A DNA stretch of 64,000 nucleotides from NCBI RefSeq assembly GCF_000224145.3, contig NC_020166.2, forward strand, positions 4,599,884 to 4,663,883. The letters are read 5' to 3'. This stretch comes from Ciona intestinalis (lineage: Eukaryota > Chordata > Ascidiacea > Phlebobranchia > Cionidae). The notes beneath the pieces are model-generated. The model worked only from the letters and a program-made list of their open reading frames with translations. It was not told the origin of the DNA and ran no database searches. Positions within the stretch are counted from its first letter, which is position 1; every line of letters starts with the position of its first letter. A program made the position numbers and the translations under genes. Shown here in pieces: positions 48,201 to 57,600 of this stretch.

Positions 48201-51077
48201 TGATGTAACAATGGTAATGGTTTATCAAAGTTAATATGACGTAAATAATTGTTTCATAACCACGATGAACATGTGTATACCTTGAATTTTACATTTTGTA
48301 ACAGTGGGAATTACGAAACGGGACGTCTCTTTAACCGCAAACCGCGTGTTCTGTATTATTTCGATTAACTGCGCTTTTCGAACAAACAGGAGGCATTCTC
48401 GTACTCCTTTCTTATTGATGACGTCATAGGTGCTCGGGCTTGTGCCGAGCTTTTCGTAGAAGTACAATCATTTAAGTAAGGTTTAAGGCGCATTTTGAAT
48501 TTGCCACATTTGATCAAACAAAAGTGATCATTAATTACTCGCTAATTATGCGCTGTTTTAATTCTGAAAATTTAGTCTAAAAATATATATTATGATTTGA
48601 TCTTAATCAAGAGACTAAAAAAATAAATGTCAGAATTAAGAATTGAAATAAGTGCAGAAAAAATTAGCCCAAAAAACAACAACAAGAACAACTGTTCAAC
48701 GAAAATGGATCTATACGACCAATACGTGCTTAATAAGTGCAACTTACCTTTACTGTCAATAGTTTGATTAGACCTTGGATTAATAATTGCATGTTCTGGA
48801 CATCTTTCACCCTCCACTTCCAGGTTTTCAGGTAAATCACATCGAGAAATAACAACATTAGGATTGTTTGCATAATTCTGAAAACATTTATAATATCAGA
48901 ATTCAAATCAGTAATGCAAAAAGGTTTACCCTTTTCTTATTGTAAAGCATTTTACTGACCAAAGGCACAGTCTAGTGCGGGCGCATGTGTGATGGGAAGG
49001 GTTGTTGGTAAGGTGTGATCTAATGTTTTAAGTTTGTCGTGAGTTCGTAATTATCAGGTAACGTAATTCATTACGCAACAATCGGGAGGAATGTGCTTGC
49101 TGCCCAACGAACTTGGAGATCGAAACATCATGTATTAACGTCACATTTTTATGCTCTACCCGGGCTTTAAAAATAAAGGAAGACACATGCAGTAGCATAC
49201 ACTCAATACTTACTAAGCGAAAACAATCGTTGTGAATTTATTCACGTGAAGAATGATGAAACCCAACGTCAGCATAATTGGCTAGCAGCCAGTGTTTTAT
49301 TAATTATACGTTTTGTATAAAGCGTTTAAACTTTTGAATATTAATATAGGTTTTCATAACATACCAAGTAAACAAAAATAAAATATTCTATGGGTCAAAT
49401 TAATATCTTGCAATCGGATTCACGAAACTCTGATATTTGCGCGGTGCCAAAGAACAACGTTTTTGGACCCCTGTCCAATCTGGGCCAGATAGATATATAA
49501 AACTCTGGAAGTTTTTCGACAATCCGGACAGTGACATTATCACTAGTAAAAGGGTATTTTTACAATAGTGTTTTTATCTTACAGAATAAGTTCAACCTAA
49601 CTTTATTGGAGCCTATGGTAGTTTAATAAAATTAGCTACATACGGAATCTTCACACCATGCACATCCAGGTATGCTGATACAATCACTGCACGATTTGGC
49701 CTTGCTATCGATACATGGGTTGGTTGCAGCTGAAATTGTAGGAGAAATAAGATATATATAGTCAAGTAATAAAAAACGGCAAACATAAACTTTTGATTTC
49801 CCCCCTAAATAATAAAAAAAATAGTTATATATATATATATATATATTGATATAGTGATATACTATACATATTTTAAAAAATGCATATATATATATATAAT
49901 ATATATATCAATATATATATAAAAATGCATATATATACATTAATATATATAGTCAAGTGAGGTAATAAGAAACAGAAAACATAAACTTTCAATTAAAATT
50001 AATAGGAAATTTTGTGCTGTTTTTTATTCCCCAGGCTTTGGGGTAAAAAATACATTCACGAGGCAACAAAAAACAATGTTTTCAAAAGCAACTTAACTTG
50101 ATCTGAAGAAAAAAAATAATGTTAGTACAGGGTAATAATACAAATATATTATTTTTACTTCAGCACTTCCTTTTAAACATAAGCTTACCCACAAATAACA
50201 TTTATTAAACTAAAAACATAAGTTTCATAACCTATATAAAGCAGAAGAAGTAACCAGAGCATTATACTTAATTTAACTTAATTATAAAGGCTTTTGAAAA
50301 TCTAAATGACATCTTGACTTTATCTAAACTAAATTCAGCAACATATTCATAAAAATGACCTGTAACTAAACAGCCTTAACCTAAAACATAAATTACAGTA
50401 TCAGAAAATGTAGGTAAAGCTGTAAAACATCTGTTTTTGATACTTGGTTACCTTTAAAATTAATTGAATCATTAATTAAAATAAAATAATTTACATACAT
50501 AACTTTAAAATTAATTTTATCACAAAGTTAATATTGGTTGGAGAAGAAAAAATAAAAGCAGAAAAAAACACAGTTGTTTTTTTAAAAAGTATAAAATGTT
50601 TGTAAAATTTAAATTTACCAGCAATAAGGTACTTAAATATGTAGCAAGTACCTAAATTTATTATAAACTTATCACGAAAGTCCTTCTCACAAAAAAAGTT
50701 TACCGAACCCCATAAAAAGATTTTTTTGTCAATTTTTTGTTTGATTTAGTAATTTGTGTTTTACCGAGAAAAATAATTATCACCTAGAAGGGCAGTTAGG
50801 ATAAAAAACAAGCCAAATAAATGTATTTTTTACCTACAAAAGCTGTTTGCAATAAAAATGAATTTTTAGCGGGCTAGGGGGGTTGTCCTTTCTTACCCTA
50901 AGCATCCCATTGTTTTTTATTACCCCCCTTCACTATATAATATTTATATCGGTACATATATGTTAATATGTACAAAATTTATATAGATAATGAGAAAATA
51001 ATTGTTAGGTAAATCTTACCTTTAACTAGAGCCATATAAACACACCAATATAACACTGTAATATAATTCATTTTCAT
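29398..51077 (-). CDS. ITGB1-like: Integrin beta subunit (beta-1-like), 18 coding exons
   Basis: Type I membrane receptor subunit that pairs with an integrin alpha chain to bind extracellular matrix and link it to the actin cytoskeleton. Exons, 5' to 3' on the minus strand: 51077-51020, 49729-49644, 46932-46803 (or its duplicate 48877-48748), 40487-40398, 38524-38296, 38151-37971, 35651-35490, 34233-34138, 33826-33722, 33471-33358, 33014-32855, 32627-32447, 30783-30698, 30550-30360, 30291-30151, 30069-29937, 29702-29536, 29481-29398. Using one copy of exon 3 gives 2394 nt, 797 aa plus stop, close to vertebrate beta-1. The order is signal peptide, PSI, hybrid/beta-I domain (DLSKS at about 146-150; [12 protein letters not shown]), Cys-rich EGF-like repeats, a transmembrane helix at about 723-744, and a tail with NPIF and NPMY. 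All junctions are GT-AG. Overall similarity is to the beta-1 type, but the orthology to a single vertebrate beta is not settled. Confidence 0.97.
30360..33014 (-). CDS. ITGB1-like: Integrin beta exons 11-14 (hybrid end and EGF-like repeats)
   Basis: Exon 11 ends [16 protein letters not shown], the start of the Cys-rich stalk. Exons 12-14 encode repeated CxCxxG modules ([60 protein letters not shown]). They form the rigid EGF-like leg. Phases 1, 2, 1, 0 join without stops. Confidence 0.95.
30784..32446. other. Integrin intron 12, non-coding
   Basis: About 1.66 kb between exons 12 and 13. Plus-strand fragments such as [13 protein letters not shown] near 31,503 look protein-like but break after about 20 codons, so a decayed transposon-encoded gene is possible. 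No terminal repeats were recognised. Confidence 0.4.
33358..40487 (-). CDS. ITGB1-like: Integrin beta exons 4-10 (hybrid and beta-I domain)
   Basis: Exon 4 ends SRIRPG, the hybrid-domain strand before the beta-I domain. Exon 5 carries [16 protein letters not shown], the MIDAS (D146, S148, S150) and adjacent metal-site residues. Exon 6 holds the specificity-loop Cys pair ([18 protein letters not shown]) and [12 protein letters not shown] with the conserved Glu. Exons 7-9 complete the beta-I fold ([33 protein letters not shown]). Exon 10 returns to the hybrid domain. All catalogued metal-ligand motifs look intact. Confidence 0.96.
34455..35430. mobile_element. Probable hAT-type element in integrin intron 7
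   Basis: Left end tagggatgggctgagatcc and right end attcggattcg...gtgcatacct are roughly inverse. At 34479-34498 and 34509-34528 there is a perfect 20-bp inverted repeat with a 10-nt loop. The interior at 34,920-35,080 is related to 12,040-12,220. No target duplication was confirmed because the left flank is a TA run. Confidence 0.6.
35652..37970. other. Integrin intron 6, no recognised feature
   Basis: AT-rich. Segments at 36,300-36,740 are related to 49,980-50,260 and 50,820-50,940 (shared ttttattaccc and gctagggaggttgtcc-like tracts), so they are repeat-derived. No coding exon of another gene was recognised. Confidence 0.4.
38728..39765 (+). mobile_element. TATAGTAGGG inverted-repeat element, about 1.04 kb
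   Basis: Left end caatgggggaagatagga and right end tcccatcttcccccacccta face each other as terminal repeats of the family whose best ends read tatagtagggtgggggaaga. It lies in the integrin intron between exons 4 and 5. It has no coding capacity, so it is non-autonomous. Confidence 0.8.
39018..39522 (+). repeat. Left copy of roughly 505-bp gap-flanking duplication
   Basis: Nearly identical to 40961-41465. The right copy is an isolated contig bounded by 50-N gaps on both sides and entirely contained in this sequence. Confidence 0.9.
40249..40293. mobile_element. Right-end fragment of the tagggatgcacatt MITE
   Basis: ggatatcttagaatatc...attctgtaatgtgcatccct matches the right terminus of the copies at 21275-21723 and 42842-43284. 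The left part is missing. Confidence 0.8.
40575..40903 (+). repeat. Left copy of a 330-bp duplication abutting a gap
   Basis: Matches 41516-41846 almost perfectly and stops at a 50-N gap (40904-40953). Confidence 0.9.
40904..41515. other. Two 50-N gaps enclosing a redundant contig
   Basis: N runs at 40904-40953 and 41466-41515. The 512 bases between them repeat 39,018-39,522, so this insert is probably a misplaced haplotype contig. Confidence 0.9.
41817..42010. repeat. Tandem duplication, period about 119 bp
   Basis: tatgccgcaaataattagat and the following ttactttctgaaataatc recur twice in tandem, with further short copies of ctgaaataatca. Confidence 0.8.
42684..42808. other. Assembly gap (125 N)
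   Basis: The only gap here that is not exactly 50 N and the only one without obvious flanking duplication. Confidence 0.99.
42842..43284. mobile_element. hAT-type MITE, second full copy (443 bp)
   Basis: Same family as 21275-21723 but inverted. Flanked by an exact 8-bp duplication cccacaaa (42834-42841, 43285-43292). The left terminus is diverged (taggaatgcagattacagaa). Confidence 0.93.
43285..44338. repeat. Duplicated sequence around a 50-N gap
   Basis: 43285-43777 and 43828-44338 match closely, apart from about 23 extra bases in the right copy and scattered substitutions. The gap is 43778-43827. This is the pattern of two alleles assembled in series. Confidence 0.9.
44779..46469. mobile_element. 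hAT-type element, about 1.69 kb, with exact 8-bp target duplication
   Basis: Left end taggaatgtgtcgagccgag and right end ctacagcacatcgtta, with gagcttttacaac near the right terminus mirroring acttaaaagctc at the left. Flanks ctggctac on both sides (44771-44778, 46470-46477). It contains the gagtagaacgcgcaac repeat (45,405-45,900) as a nested passenger. Confidence 0.85.
45200..47172 (+). repeat. Left copy of roughly 1.9-kb duplication including integrin exon 3
   Basis: Matches 47223-49118. Differences include roughly 60-90 bp insertions or deletions (near 45,750, near 46,420-46,500, and an extra block at 47,935-48,003 in the right copy) as well as point changes. Copies are separated by a 50-N gap at 47173-47222. 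Confidence 0.92.
46803..46932 (-). CDS. ITGB1-like: Integrin beta exon 3, copy nearer to exon 4
   Basis: 130 nt, phase 0 in and phase 1 out. It encodes [20 protein letters not shown] and continues to NQTIDSK. Base-for-base the same exon as 48748-48877. It is part of a roughly 1.9-kb duplication split by a 50-N gap. Confidence 0.9.
47223..49118 (+). repeat. Right copy of the roughly 1.9-kb duplication
   Basis: Contains the second integrin exon 3 (48748-48877). It lacks the right end of the 44779-46469 hAT element, so the two copies differ by a structural change inside that element. Confidence 0.92.
48748..48877 (-). CDS. ITGB1-like: Integrin beta exon 3, duplicate copy nearer to exon 2
   Basis: Same sequence and splice sites as 46803-46932. 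Including both would add 130 nt and shift the frame, so at most one can be used per transcript. The most likely explanation is two alleles laid end to end in the assembly. Confidence 0.85.
49644..49729 (-). CDS. ITGB1-like: Integrin beta exon 2 (PSI domain)
   Basis: Encodes [15 protein letters not shown] followed by PGCAWCEDS, the usual CxxC and GCAWC signature of the integrin PSI domain. It ends phase 0 at gtatgt. Confidence 0.95.
49831..49950. repeat. AT microsatellite cluster
   Basis: Several (at)n runs interrupted by atgc, in integrin intron 1. Confidence 0.9.
51020..51077 (-). CDS. ITGB1-like: Integrin beta exon 1 (signal peptide)
   Basis: Starts [19 protein letters not shown] and ends phase 1 at gtaagat. 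A second in-frame ATG lies two codons in. The hydrophobic core fits a secretory signal peptide; mature sequence probably starts near the exon 1/2 junction. Confidence 0.85.
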
Positions 51078-51715
51078 TGGAATTGCTTGTAATCACATTA
51101 ATACTTCATACATTAAGTAAAAGTTATAATTAAACCTAAAATGGAGTACAAACATATTAAAATACAAATCTAGGCTAATTAAAAGAAAGAAAAAGAACGA
51201 AAGTTTAATTTAATTGTTTAGTAAACTAAACACAAGATTAGTACCAGTGCTAGATTTTAGTTGTAACATGATCCTCGAAGCTTGATGAATATTTTTAATT
51301 TAACCAAAGACATTACGGTGGTTGCCAGAAACGTTAAAACAAAGTTGCAAAGCAATTGTCTGGTTTGTTAGCTGAAACACCTTTAAGTTTTGGAAGCTCT
51401 AGTCTAAGAATTTCAGTTGTAAGAAGTACTTAAAATATTATAACAGATTTTGTGCCAAACAAAATAAAGTTAACTTGGTTAAAAATTTCTTTTTTGGATT
51501 TTTCTTTTTCCTGAAGTATGTTTAATTAACTAGTTTAGTAGTTAAATTTTAAATAAACCGAACTAGAGGAAACAATATATTTAAGTACTTCCTCTATTTA
51601 ACGATTATACAGCAATTCTTTAAAACACCTCTGTAAATAAAATGACTATTACACATATTAACGGTGATAAATATTTTAATAAATATATATATCGGGATAG
51701 TTAGTAATTTAAGAA

Positions 51716-51718
<3 letters not shown>

Positions 51719-51755
<37 letters not shown>
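51719..51755. repeat. (TA)n microsatellite
   Basis: About 18 uninterrupted TA units, roughly 640 bases upstream of the integrin start codon. Confidence 0.95.
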
Positions 51756-51758
<3 letters not shown>

Positions 51759-51976
51759 CATTTTCTTTTTAAAGAACGGATAGTATATTCTTATTTTAGT
51801 AAAATAAAATCAATCTTTAATTCAAAACTTTGACGATAGCTCCAACTGAAAATTATCGTTACTTGACCTGGGTTAACAAATGGGTGTTACTTGCGCTGCA
51901 CAGAGACGAACTAAATTACGCCTTTCTCCCCAGATAACGGTCACGAATGAGTAATTTACCAAATTAGGACATCGGT

Positions 51977-52042
51977 GATCAAATAGAACAATCCAAGTCG
52001 TAGCTATTTGATCAAATAGAACGATCCAAGTCGTAGCTATTT
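51977..52042. repeat. 33-bp tandem duplication
   Basis: Two copies of gatcaaatagaac(a/g)atccaagt... differing at one base, in the presumed integrin 5' flank. Confidence 0.9.
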
Positions 52043-52751
52043 CTAAGGCATTGGAACAGATAATGTGAAATAGGTGTGGGAATATACCAAAGTTAGTAGA
52101 GCCGTCCGGTTGGTTACCGGTTAGTGTTTCAGTTCTACTCCTCGTGCAGCAGTTAGTTTAGCGTTTAATAGTGTTTCAGTTTTACTTCTATTATGTTATG
52201 CTATCTGAATCACAGAACTAAAAAAAAGTTTTTTTTCATTTCTGTGGTCTGAACACGTCTTTCAGTTTATATTGTTGTGTGTTTAATTATGATTCTATTT
52301 TAATAAGGTTGCTAATTAAACAAAGATTCGTTACAGTATTAATCAACCCCCATGAAACTTAAGGCGTATATATAAGGATTGAAGGTTTGGTAAAGAATAT
52401 GTGTAAATACGCTTTGTGCAACTCCTGTAGCATGTGGTCACTTGTAAACGTTTGTTTTTATAAATTTGGATAAACAGTAGACACGCAGTAATTGTATAGT
52501 ACAAGGGGGGAAGATGGGACACTTAAGCACATATTGCCAAATATTTCCAAAATCAAAATAAATGACGGTTTTTGAATAATACCACGAATTAGTACTATCA
52601 TTCCTTTGTTAATTGACACCAATATAATAAAATATAACAAAACACGCGAGGAGTTATTTGGCGATAATACGCACAACAAGTGAAATTTTACAAATTCGAA
52701 AACACACACGATAAGATGGGACAGTTTAAAATCATTGTTAATTATGATTAA

Positions 52752-53614
52752 GTTTCAGTAAGCCTCGGATCATACCCTTCAGTTTTTCAAACAGAGATCC
52801 TAGCAATTAACATGGTTACCAAGGAACTGCTGTATGATGGTACTGATAGTAAATCTGTCGACATTTATAGCGACAGCCAGGCTGGGATTAATGCTCTGTC
52901 GAACCTTAGAAACAACAGCCTACTCGTACGTGATACTTGGTATGCCTTACAACAACTGGCAACTAGAAATCACGTACGACTACACTGGATACCTGGTCAT
53001 TCAGACCATTTGGGGAACGAGCTTGCTGACAAGCTAGCTCGTGATGGTTCCAGTAACACATTCTATGGCCCAGAGCCAGGTTTACCTATCCCCACTAGCC
53101 GATGTAAATCGGATCTGGCTCTTTGGGTCTTAGCCAAACACCAAGAAGAATGGACAAAACATGACGGCTGCAGGCAGACGAAGGAGTATGGGAGAAACAT
53201 TAGCAGGTGTTTTTGCGAACAACTCCTGAAGCTGCCAAGGCAAACGTTACGCTCCATTCTTCAAGTGATAACAGGNCATGGCATGTTTGCCAGTCATCTG
53301 CATAAACTTTATAAAAAGTGAGAGTCCCATCTGCCCTGTCTGTGGCGAGGAAGATGAGACATCCTTTCATTATGTTGGCATATGTTCAGCATATGCGAAC
53401 GCAAGACGGGAGCATCTAAACTTGACCGAGCTGTCAAGGGAAAATCTCCCATCCATTACCATTAAAGCCCTTGTCGCCTACCTTCGGGGAAGCGCCAGGC
53501 TCCTTAAACTGGGAAGGTCCATGGAGTAGCACCCCGGGTGTTAGGGTAATGGGTCAATTATGGCCTAAATCCTAGGACCCATGGCGTGCCACGCCCACAT
53601 GGAATAGAATAGAA
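52752..53614 (+). mobile_element. 5'-truncated LINE: RNase H and C-terminal zinc motif
   Basis: An open frame at 52,812-53,321 encodes an RNase H domain (IYSDSQAGINALSN; LHWIPGHSDHLGNELADKLA). A one-base shift near 53,300 moves the reading to 53,278-53,529, which carries CPVCGEEDETSFHYVGICSA, a Cys/His motif typical of the end of LINE ORF2 proteins of the I/Jockey/R1 type. The 3' tail is short tandem gaata. A 13-bp target duplication taattatgattaa flanks it (52739-52751, 53615-53627). Reverse transcriptase is absent, so it is a dead 5'-truncated insertion. Confidence 0.9.
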
Positions 53615-53869
53615 TAATTATGATTAATAAGTGTATTTATAAATAGGAATATACGTAAATAACACGAAATAATACTGTACGCTTTGAAAATTAAGTCTAA
53701 ACATTCTTTTTTTGCCCTACTGCTATAGTTTTTAACATGTTACCTATACATTATATTATTGCATAACAATTGGTATTGTTTGAACAACAATGGGTAATGT
53801 TCGAACATCAATGGGAAAATATTGTATCCTACAAATGTATATAAACTTGTAAAATTGATTATAACTATA

Positions 53870-53931
53870 CATGGCGCCCTCTATAATGTAACTATATTGA
53901 TGTAACTATATTGATAAAGTTTTGCGCCATG
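53870..53931. mobile_element. 62-bp micro-MITE with CATGGCGC ends
   Basis: Begins catggcgccctctata and ends gcgccatg. Flanked by taactata on both sides (53862-53869, 53932-53939). Inserted in a copy of the TATAGTAGGG element. Confidence 0.85.
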
Positions 53932-54898
53932 TAACTATATTGATAAAGTTTTTATTTTTTGCTACAAATTGGGTATAACTACTCTGTTTTTGGCACAAGC
54001 CACTTCTCATAAATTATCAAAGAGCAAATGACCAAATTTCGAATATATTTCAAAATATTATCTTTTTATTATATCAGTATCTTATAGTTGAATAACCCCT
54101 GAGGTATAACGTTTGACAATGAAAACATACAAAACTACAATGTGGGGGAAGATGGGACTCTAAATTGAATTGTATTTACATTAGCAGTATTCTGCAACTT
54201 GTAGTTAACCTACGGTATAATTTAACAGGCTGTGCTAATTTCTTTACCATCTAAACTTCATCTATATAACGTTAAACCGATGTTTTTTGTTCCTTTTATC
54301 TCAAATTTAAGTCATATTGACCCCTACCTATTTTCTTCATGCTTATATCTCAGTGTTTTTTTTACAAAACTAAAACTATAGTTTGATGAGACAAAATCTT
54401 CAAGGTTGTTTTATGAAGCCATGAAACTAGTTTAATCATTCGCACACGCAAACTAAAAAAACTATTCGGCTTTACTATGATTTAGCGAGCATTAAAAAAT
54501 AGCACCTTATACTATTTCGCATTTCTCTTATACCTGTTCAAAGTATACTGTTTCTATTTTACAAATTTTTGAATATTAAAAAACAGTAATCAGCTTTGAC
54601 GCGCGTTTTATAAAGTCGTGATATTACTGTCGAATAATTCTGTAACCTTATTTTCCTGATTATCATTAAACGAGGGCCCGTAAAAAAAAAATTAAAAAAA
54701 AAGTTTTGTCCGACAAAGTGTCCCATCTTTCCCCACCTTACTATAGGTAATTTTAATACAAATCTTGTTATATAATATTAAATCTAAGAATTAATGTGGA
54801 GTATATTAGTATTTTGACTGGTTTTCATCGTACGGTGTGTTTTTAGGGAACTTTACGTTGGTGATTAATACAAGCAGCAATTTGCATAACAGTATATA

Positions 54899-55400
54899 GT
54901 AGGGTGGGGGAAGATGGGACACTTTAGCACATAATATTCAAATATCCTGATCGTGTTTTTAAACAATCAACTATGGTGCATGGGGGAGAGGACATGCAGC
55001 TCCAAATTGCTTAAGTACTAGCAGATAAGGTGTTCGCGTTTTCCGATTTCATAAAGACCCAGAACGCAGAAAAGGTAGCTCACTTATTCAAGCAGAGGAC
55101 CAAAAATAGTAACTCAGTATTGTTTTCCTCAATGTCACTTCGATATTGGCCAAATTTACAAAGATACCTTAAGTTTCGTTGCCGGGTATACGTGTTAAGT
55201 TTGTGAGTCAAAAAGTAACTGCAATTTACATGCAAAACTGCAGCTAGATACACCAGTATATGTTAATGTTATGCGGTTTTTGTTTGTATTTTTATATTTT
55301 AAACATGTTCTTTTCTGTTTTTTTGTTGGTATACTTGATATTTTCTGTTTTTTTTTTCTGTTTAATCGATTGAGTGTTCCATAGAACTTGATTCTTTATG
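54899..55400. repeat. Fragmentary TATAGTAGGG-element end and dispersed repeat
   Basis: A left terminal repeat at about 54,899 (tagtagggtgggggaagatg) is followed by sequence related, in reverse, to 42,290-42,490 (agtacttaagcagtttggag and ctctgcttgaa). No partner terminus was found. Confidence 0.5.
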
Positions 55401-55554
55401 TGAGGTTTATTATTGTGATAAGATATAACATTAGTAGAAAGCCATTTTTACGCGCAGAAGTGCTTGGTTTTAAAAATATCGCAATATTTAAACGAAAAAC
55501 TTGGTCGATACTAACTTTAGTCTAAACGGATCAAAGATCGGTCGGCGTCACAGA

Positions 55555-56240
55555 AATAAAAAAGGAGTAGAACGCGCAACTGCCCAAAACCGTGATATAT
55601 TCTTTTTTTCTATTTACGTGACCGCCAACTCCGTCCCCATTTCGCTTGGTCTCTATTGTAAAAGATTGGCAAACAGTGGTTTTAGGAGGTTTTAGTTGTT
55701 TATTTTAAAAACTATACCAACTATTCTAGTTTATTAGGCTAGTTTAGGTATTTAGCAGGCTAACGCTTACAGTTTATTGTTTGTTTGGAAAATTTAATTA
55801 TTTAATAAATTTAATTAAAAACGTTCAAACAAACGTTTGTTAGAAATATATATATATAAATATTTAGTTAAGTGGGGGAAGATGGGACACCTTTTCGTTT
55901 AGTTTTCTCTTTTCATTTGGTAGTAAACAAAGAAAATTCAATGAATTATAAAACCACACGACTTCCACAGACCGTTGTTAATTGTTTAAAACACAATCAG
56001 GCTATTTGGATATTATGTGTTAAAGGTGCCCTATCTTCCCCCATTCTACTATATTTGAAAATATGTATTTTTTCCTATAAATTATAATTAAGTCAAAAAA
56101 ACAAGAAAAACTACATAAAACGCCCCGGATATTCCAGTGACAACAATAGTAAACGGGAACGACCTGCGAAAGAAAGAGTGTATCATGCTCTCTCCCAAAA
56201 TCCATAGACTTTTCTCTCTACTTTGCCGACATTGGAGATG
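55555..56240 (+). repeat. gagtagaacgcgcaac repeat, interrupted by a short MITE
   Basis: Same family as 24455-24950. The MITE at 55865-56052 splits it between the aaatatatata region and attataattaagtc, which shows the order of insertion. Confidence 0.75.
55865..56052. mobile_element. Short TAGGGTGGGG MITE, copy a (about 190 bp)
   Basis: gtgggggaagatgggacacc at the left and its near complement (gtgccctatcttcccccatt) at the right. The interior has ccacagaccgttgttaattg, shared with copies b, c and d. Confidence 0.85.
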
Positions 56241-56558
56241 CTATAGATATCATATATATAACATATATATTATATCTATGATTGTTTCCCACAAATGCCT
56301 ATAAACTTGTATCAACAAAAAAATTCATAATAACTATTAACCAAGTTTGCTACAAATTGGGTATTTCTACACTATGTTTCGCACAAGCCACTCCTCATAA
56401 ATTACATTCACGTGCAAATGACAAAATTATAATGTAGAGAAATATGGGACACCAAATTAAAATATATTTATATTAATGGTAGCCTATTCTGCAACTTGCA
56501 GTTAACCACCGTAACTAACCGACTGTATAGTTTCTTTGCCAGCATGTAAACTTTAAAT

Positions 56559-56754
56559 ATAGTGGGGTGGGGTAAGTTGGGACAACTTTTCGTTCTATTT
56601 GCTCTTCTCATTTAGTAGTAAATAAAGAACATTGAAAGAATTAAAAAACCGTATTCTCACGTCTCTTATAGACCGTTGTTAACTGATTAAAACACGATCA
56701 GGATATTTGGATATCATATAGGCTAAAGGTGTCCCATCTCCCCCCCCCCACTAT
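56559..56754. mobile_element. Short TAGGGTGGGG MITE, copy b
   Basis: Ends tagtggggtggggtaagttg and gtgtcccatctccccccccc. The interior gaccgttgttaactgattaa is diverged from the other copies. Confidence 0.85.
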
Positions 56755-56759
56755 AAAAA

Positions 56760-57400
56760 ACTTGGTGGTCATATAGATCCTTTTTCGTCGAACAGTTGTT
56801 CTTGTTGTTGTTGTTGTTTTTTGGACGACTTTATGCCGCACTTACCTCGATTTTCGATTCTCGCATTTATTCTTTTGATTGAAATCAAATCATAATATGT
56901 ATTTATAATTTTTAGACTAAATTTTCAGATTTAAAACCGCACGATGAGCGATTAATTAACGATTACTTTCCTCACGCACTTTACATAGCGGAAACACTGT
57001 TTGGCAGTTTGGCGGGAAACGACGGGCGACGGCTCGTGTATCCACACAACGATTCACGACTGAATCAAATTATTAGCATTTAAGTGGGGACGCATTAACT
57101 GCACTACTCTTAACCGTATTATCATTGATCGTAAATGAAACATTATTTTTAATTCAACATCATATGATTAATATTAACTTCTAATATTACCTAATTACTG
57201 GAGTTGTACAAAGCGTAGTTACGCATATTCTTTACCAATCACTCAATCCTCATACGTTATAAGTTTCATTAGTTATAACACATGTATAAATACATCCTAC
57301 TGCTCCACAGTCACCAATGGCGACTAGAACCCGTTTTGTTGGTTACTTCAGATTTGTTTTTGATCGAGCCTAGTCGATCGTTGTAGTAAAAGGATTAATT
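56760..57400 (-). repeat. Dispersed repeats in reverse orientation
   Basis: 56,765-56,950 is the reverse complement of sequence seen at 5,800-5,920 and 46,640-46,780 (gaacaactgttcgacaaaaa...). 57,190-57,390 is the reverse complement of 4,140-4,330. No gene. Confidence 0.65.
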
Positions 57401-57402
57401 AA

Positions 57403-57597
57403 TATAGCAGGGTGGGGGTAGATGGGACACCTTTTCATTTTGTTTTCTCTTTTCATTTGGTAGTAAACATAGAACATTTAATGAATTATAAAACCGTATC
57501 TTCACGACTTCCACAGACCGTTGTTAATTGTTTAAAACACGATCAGGCTATTTGGTCATTATGTGTTAAAGGTATCCCATCTTCCCCGACTCTACCA
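57403..57597. mobile_element. Short TAGGGTGGGG MITE, copy c
   Basis: Ends tagcagggtgggggtagatg and atcccatcttccccgactct. Interior as in copies a and d. Confidence 0.85.
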
Positions 57598-57600
57598 TCT

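Larger units (their letters stand above)
52495..54744 (+). mobile_element. TATAGTAGGG inverted-repeat element interrupted by a LINE
   Basis: Starts tatagtacaaggggggaaga and ends tcccatctttccccacctta followed by ctata. Removing the 863-bp LINE and one target duplication leaves about 1.37 kb. The interior matches 38,750-39,760 and, inverted, 59,300-60,540. No transposase is encoded. Confidence 0.8.

Noticed and set aside
46645..48817. Duplicated 75-codon frame starting MEGERCPEH as a separate small gene
   Set aside because: Its first part is integrin exon 3 read from an internal Met through the donor into intron repeat sequence; the splice site explains it better.
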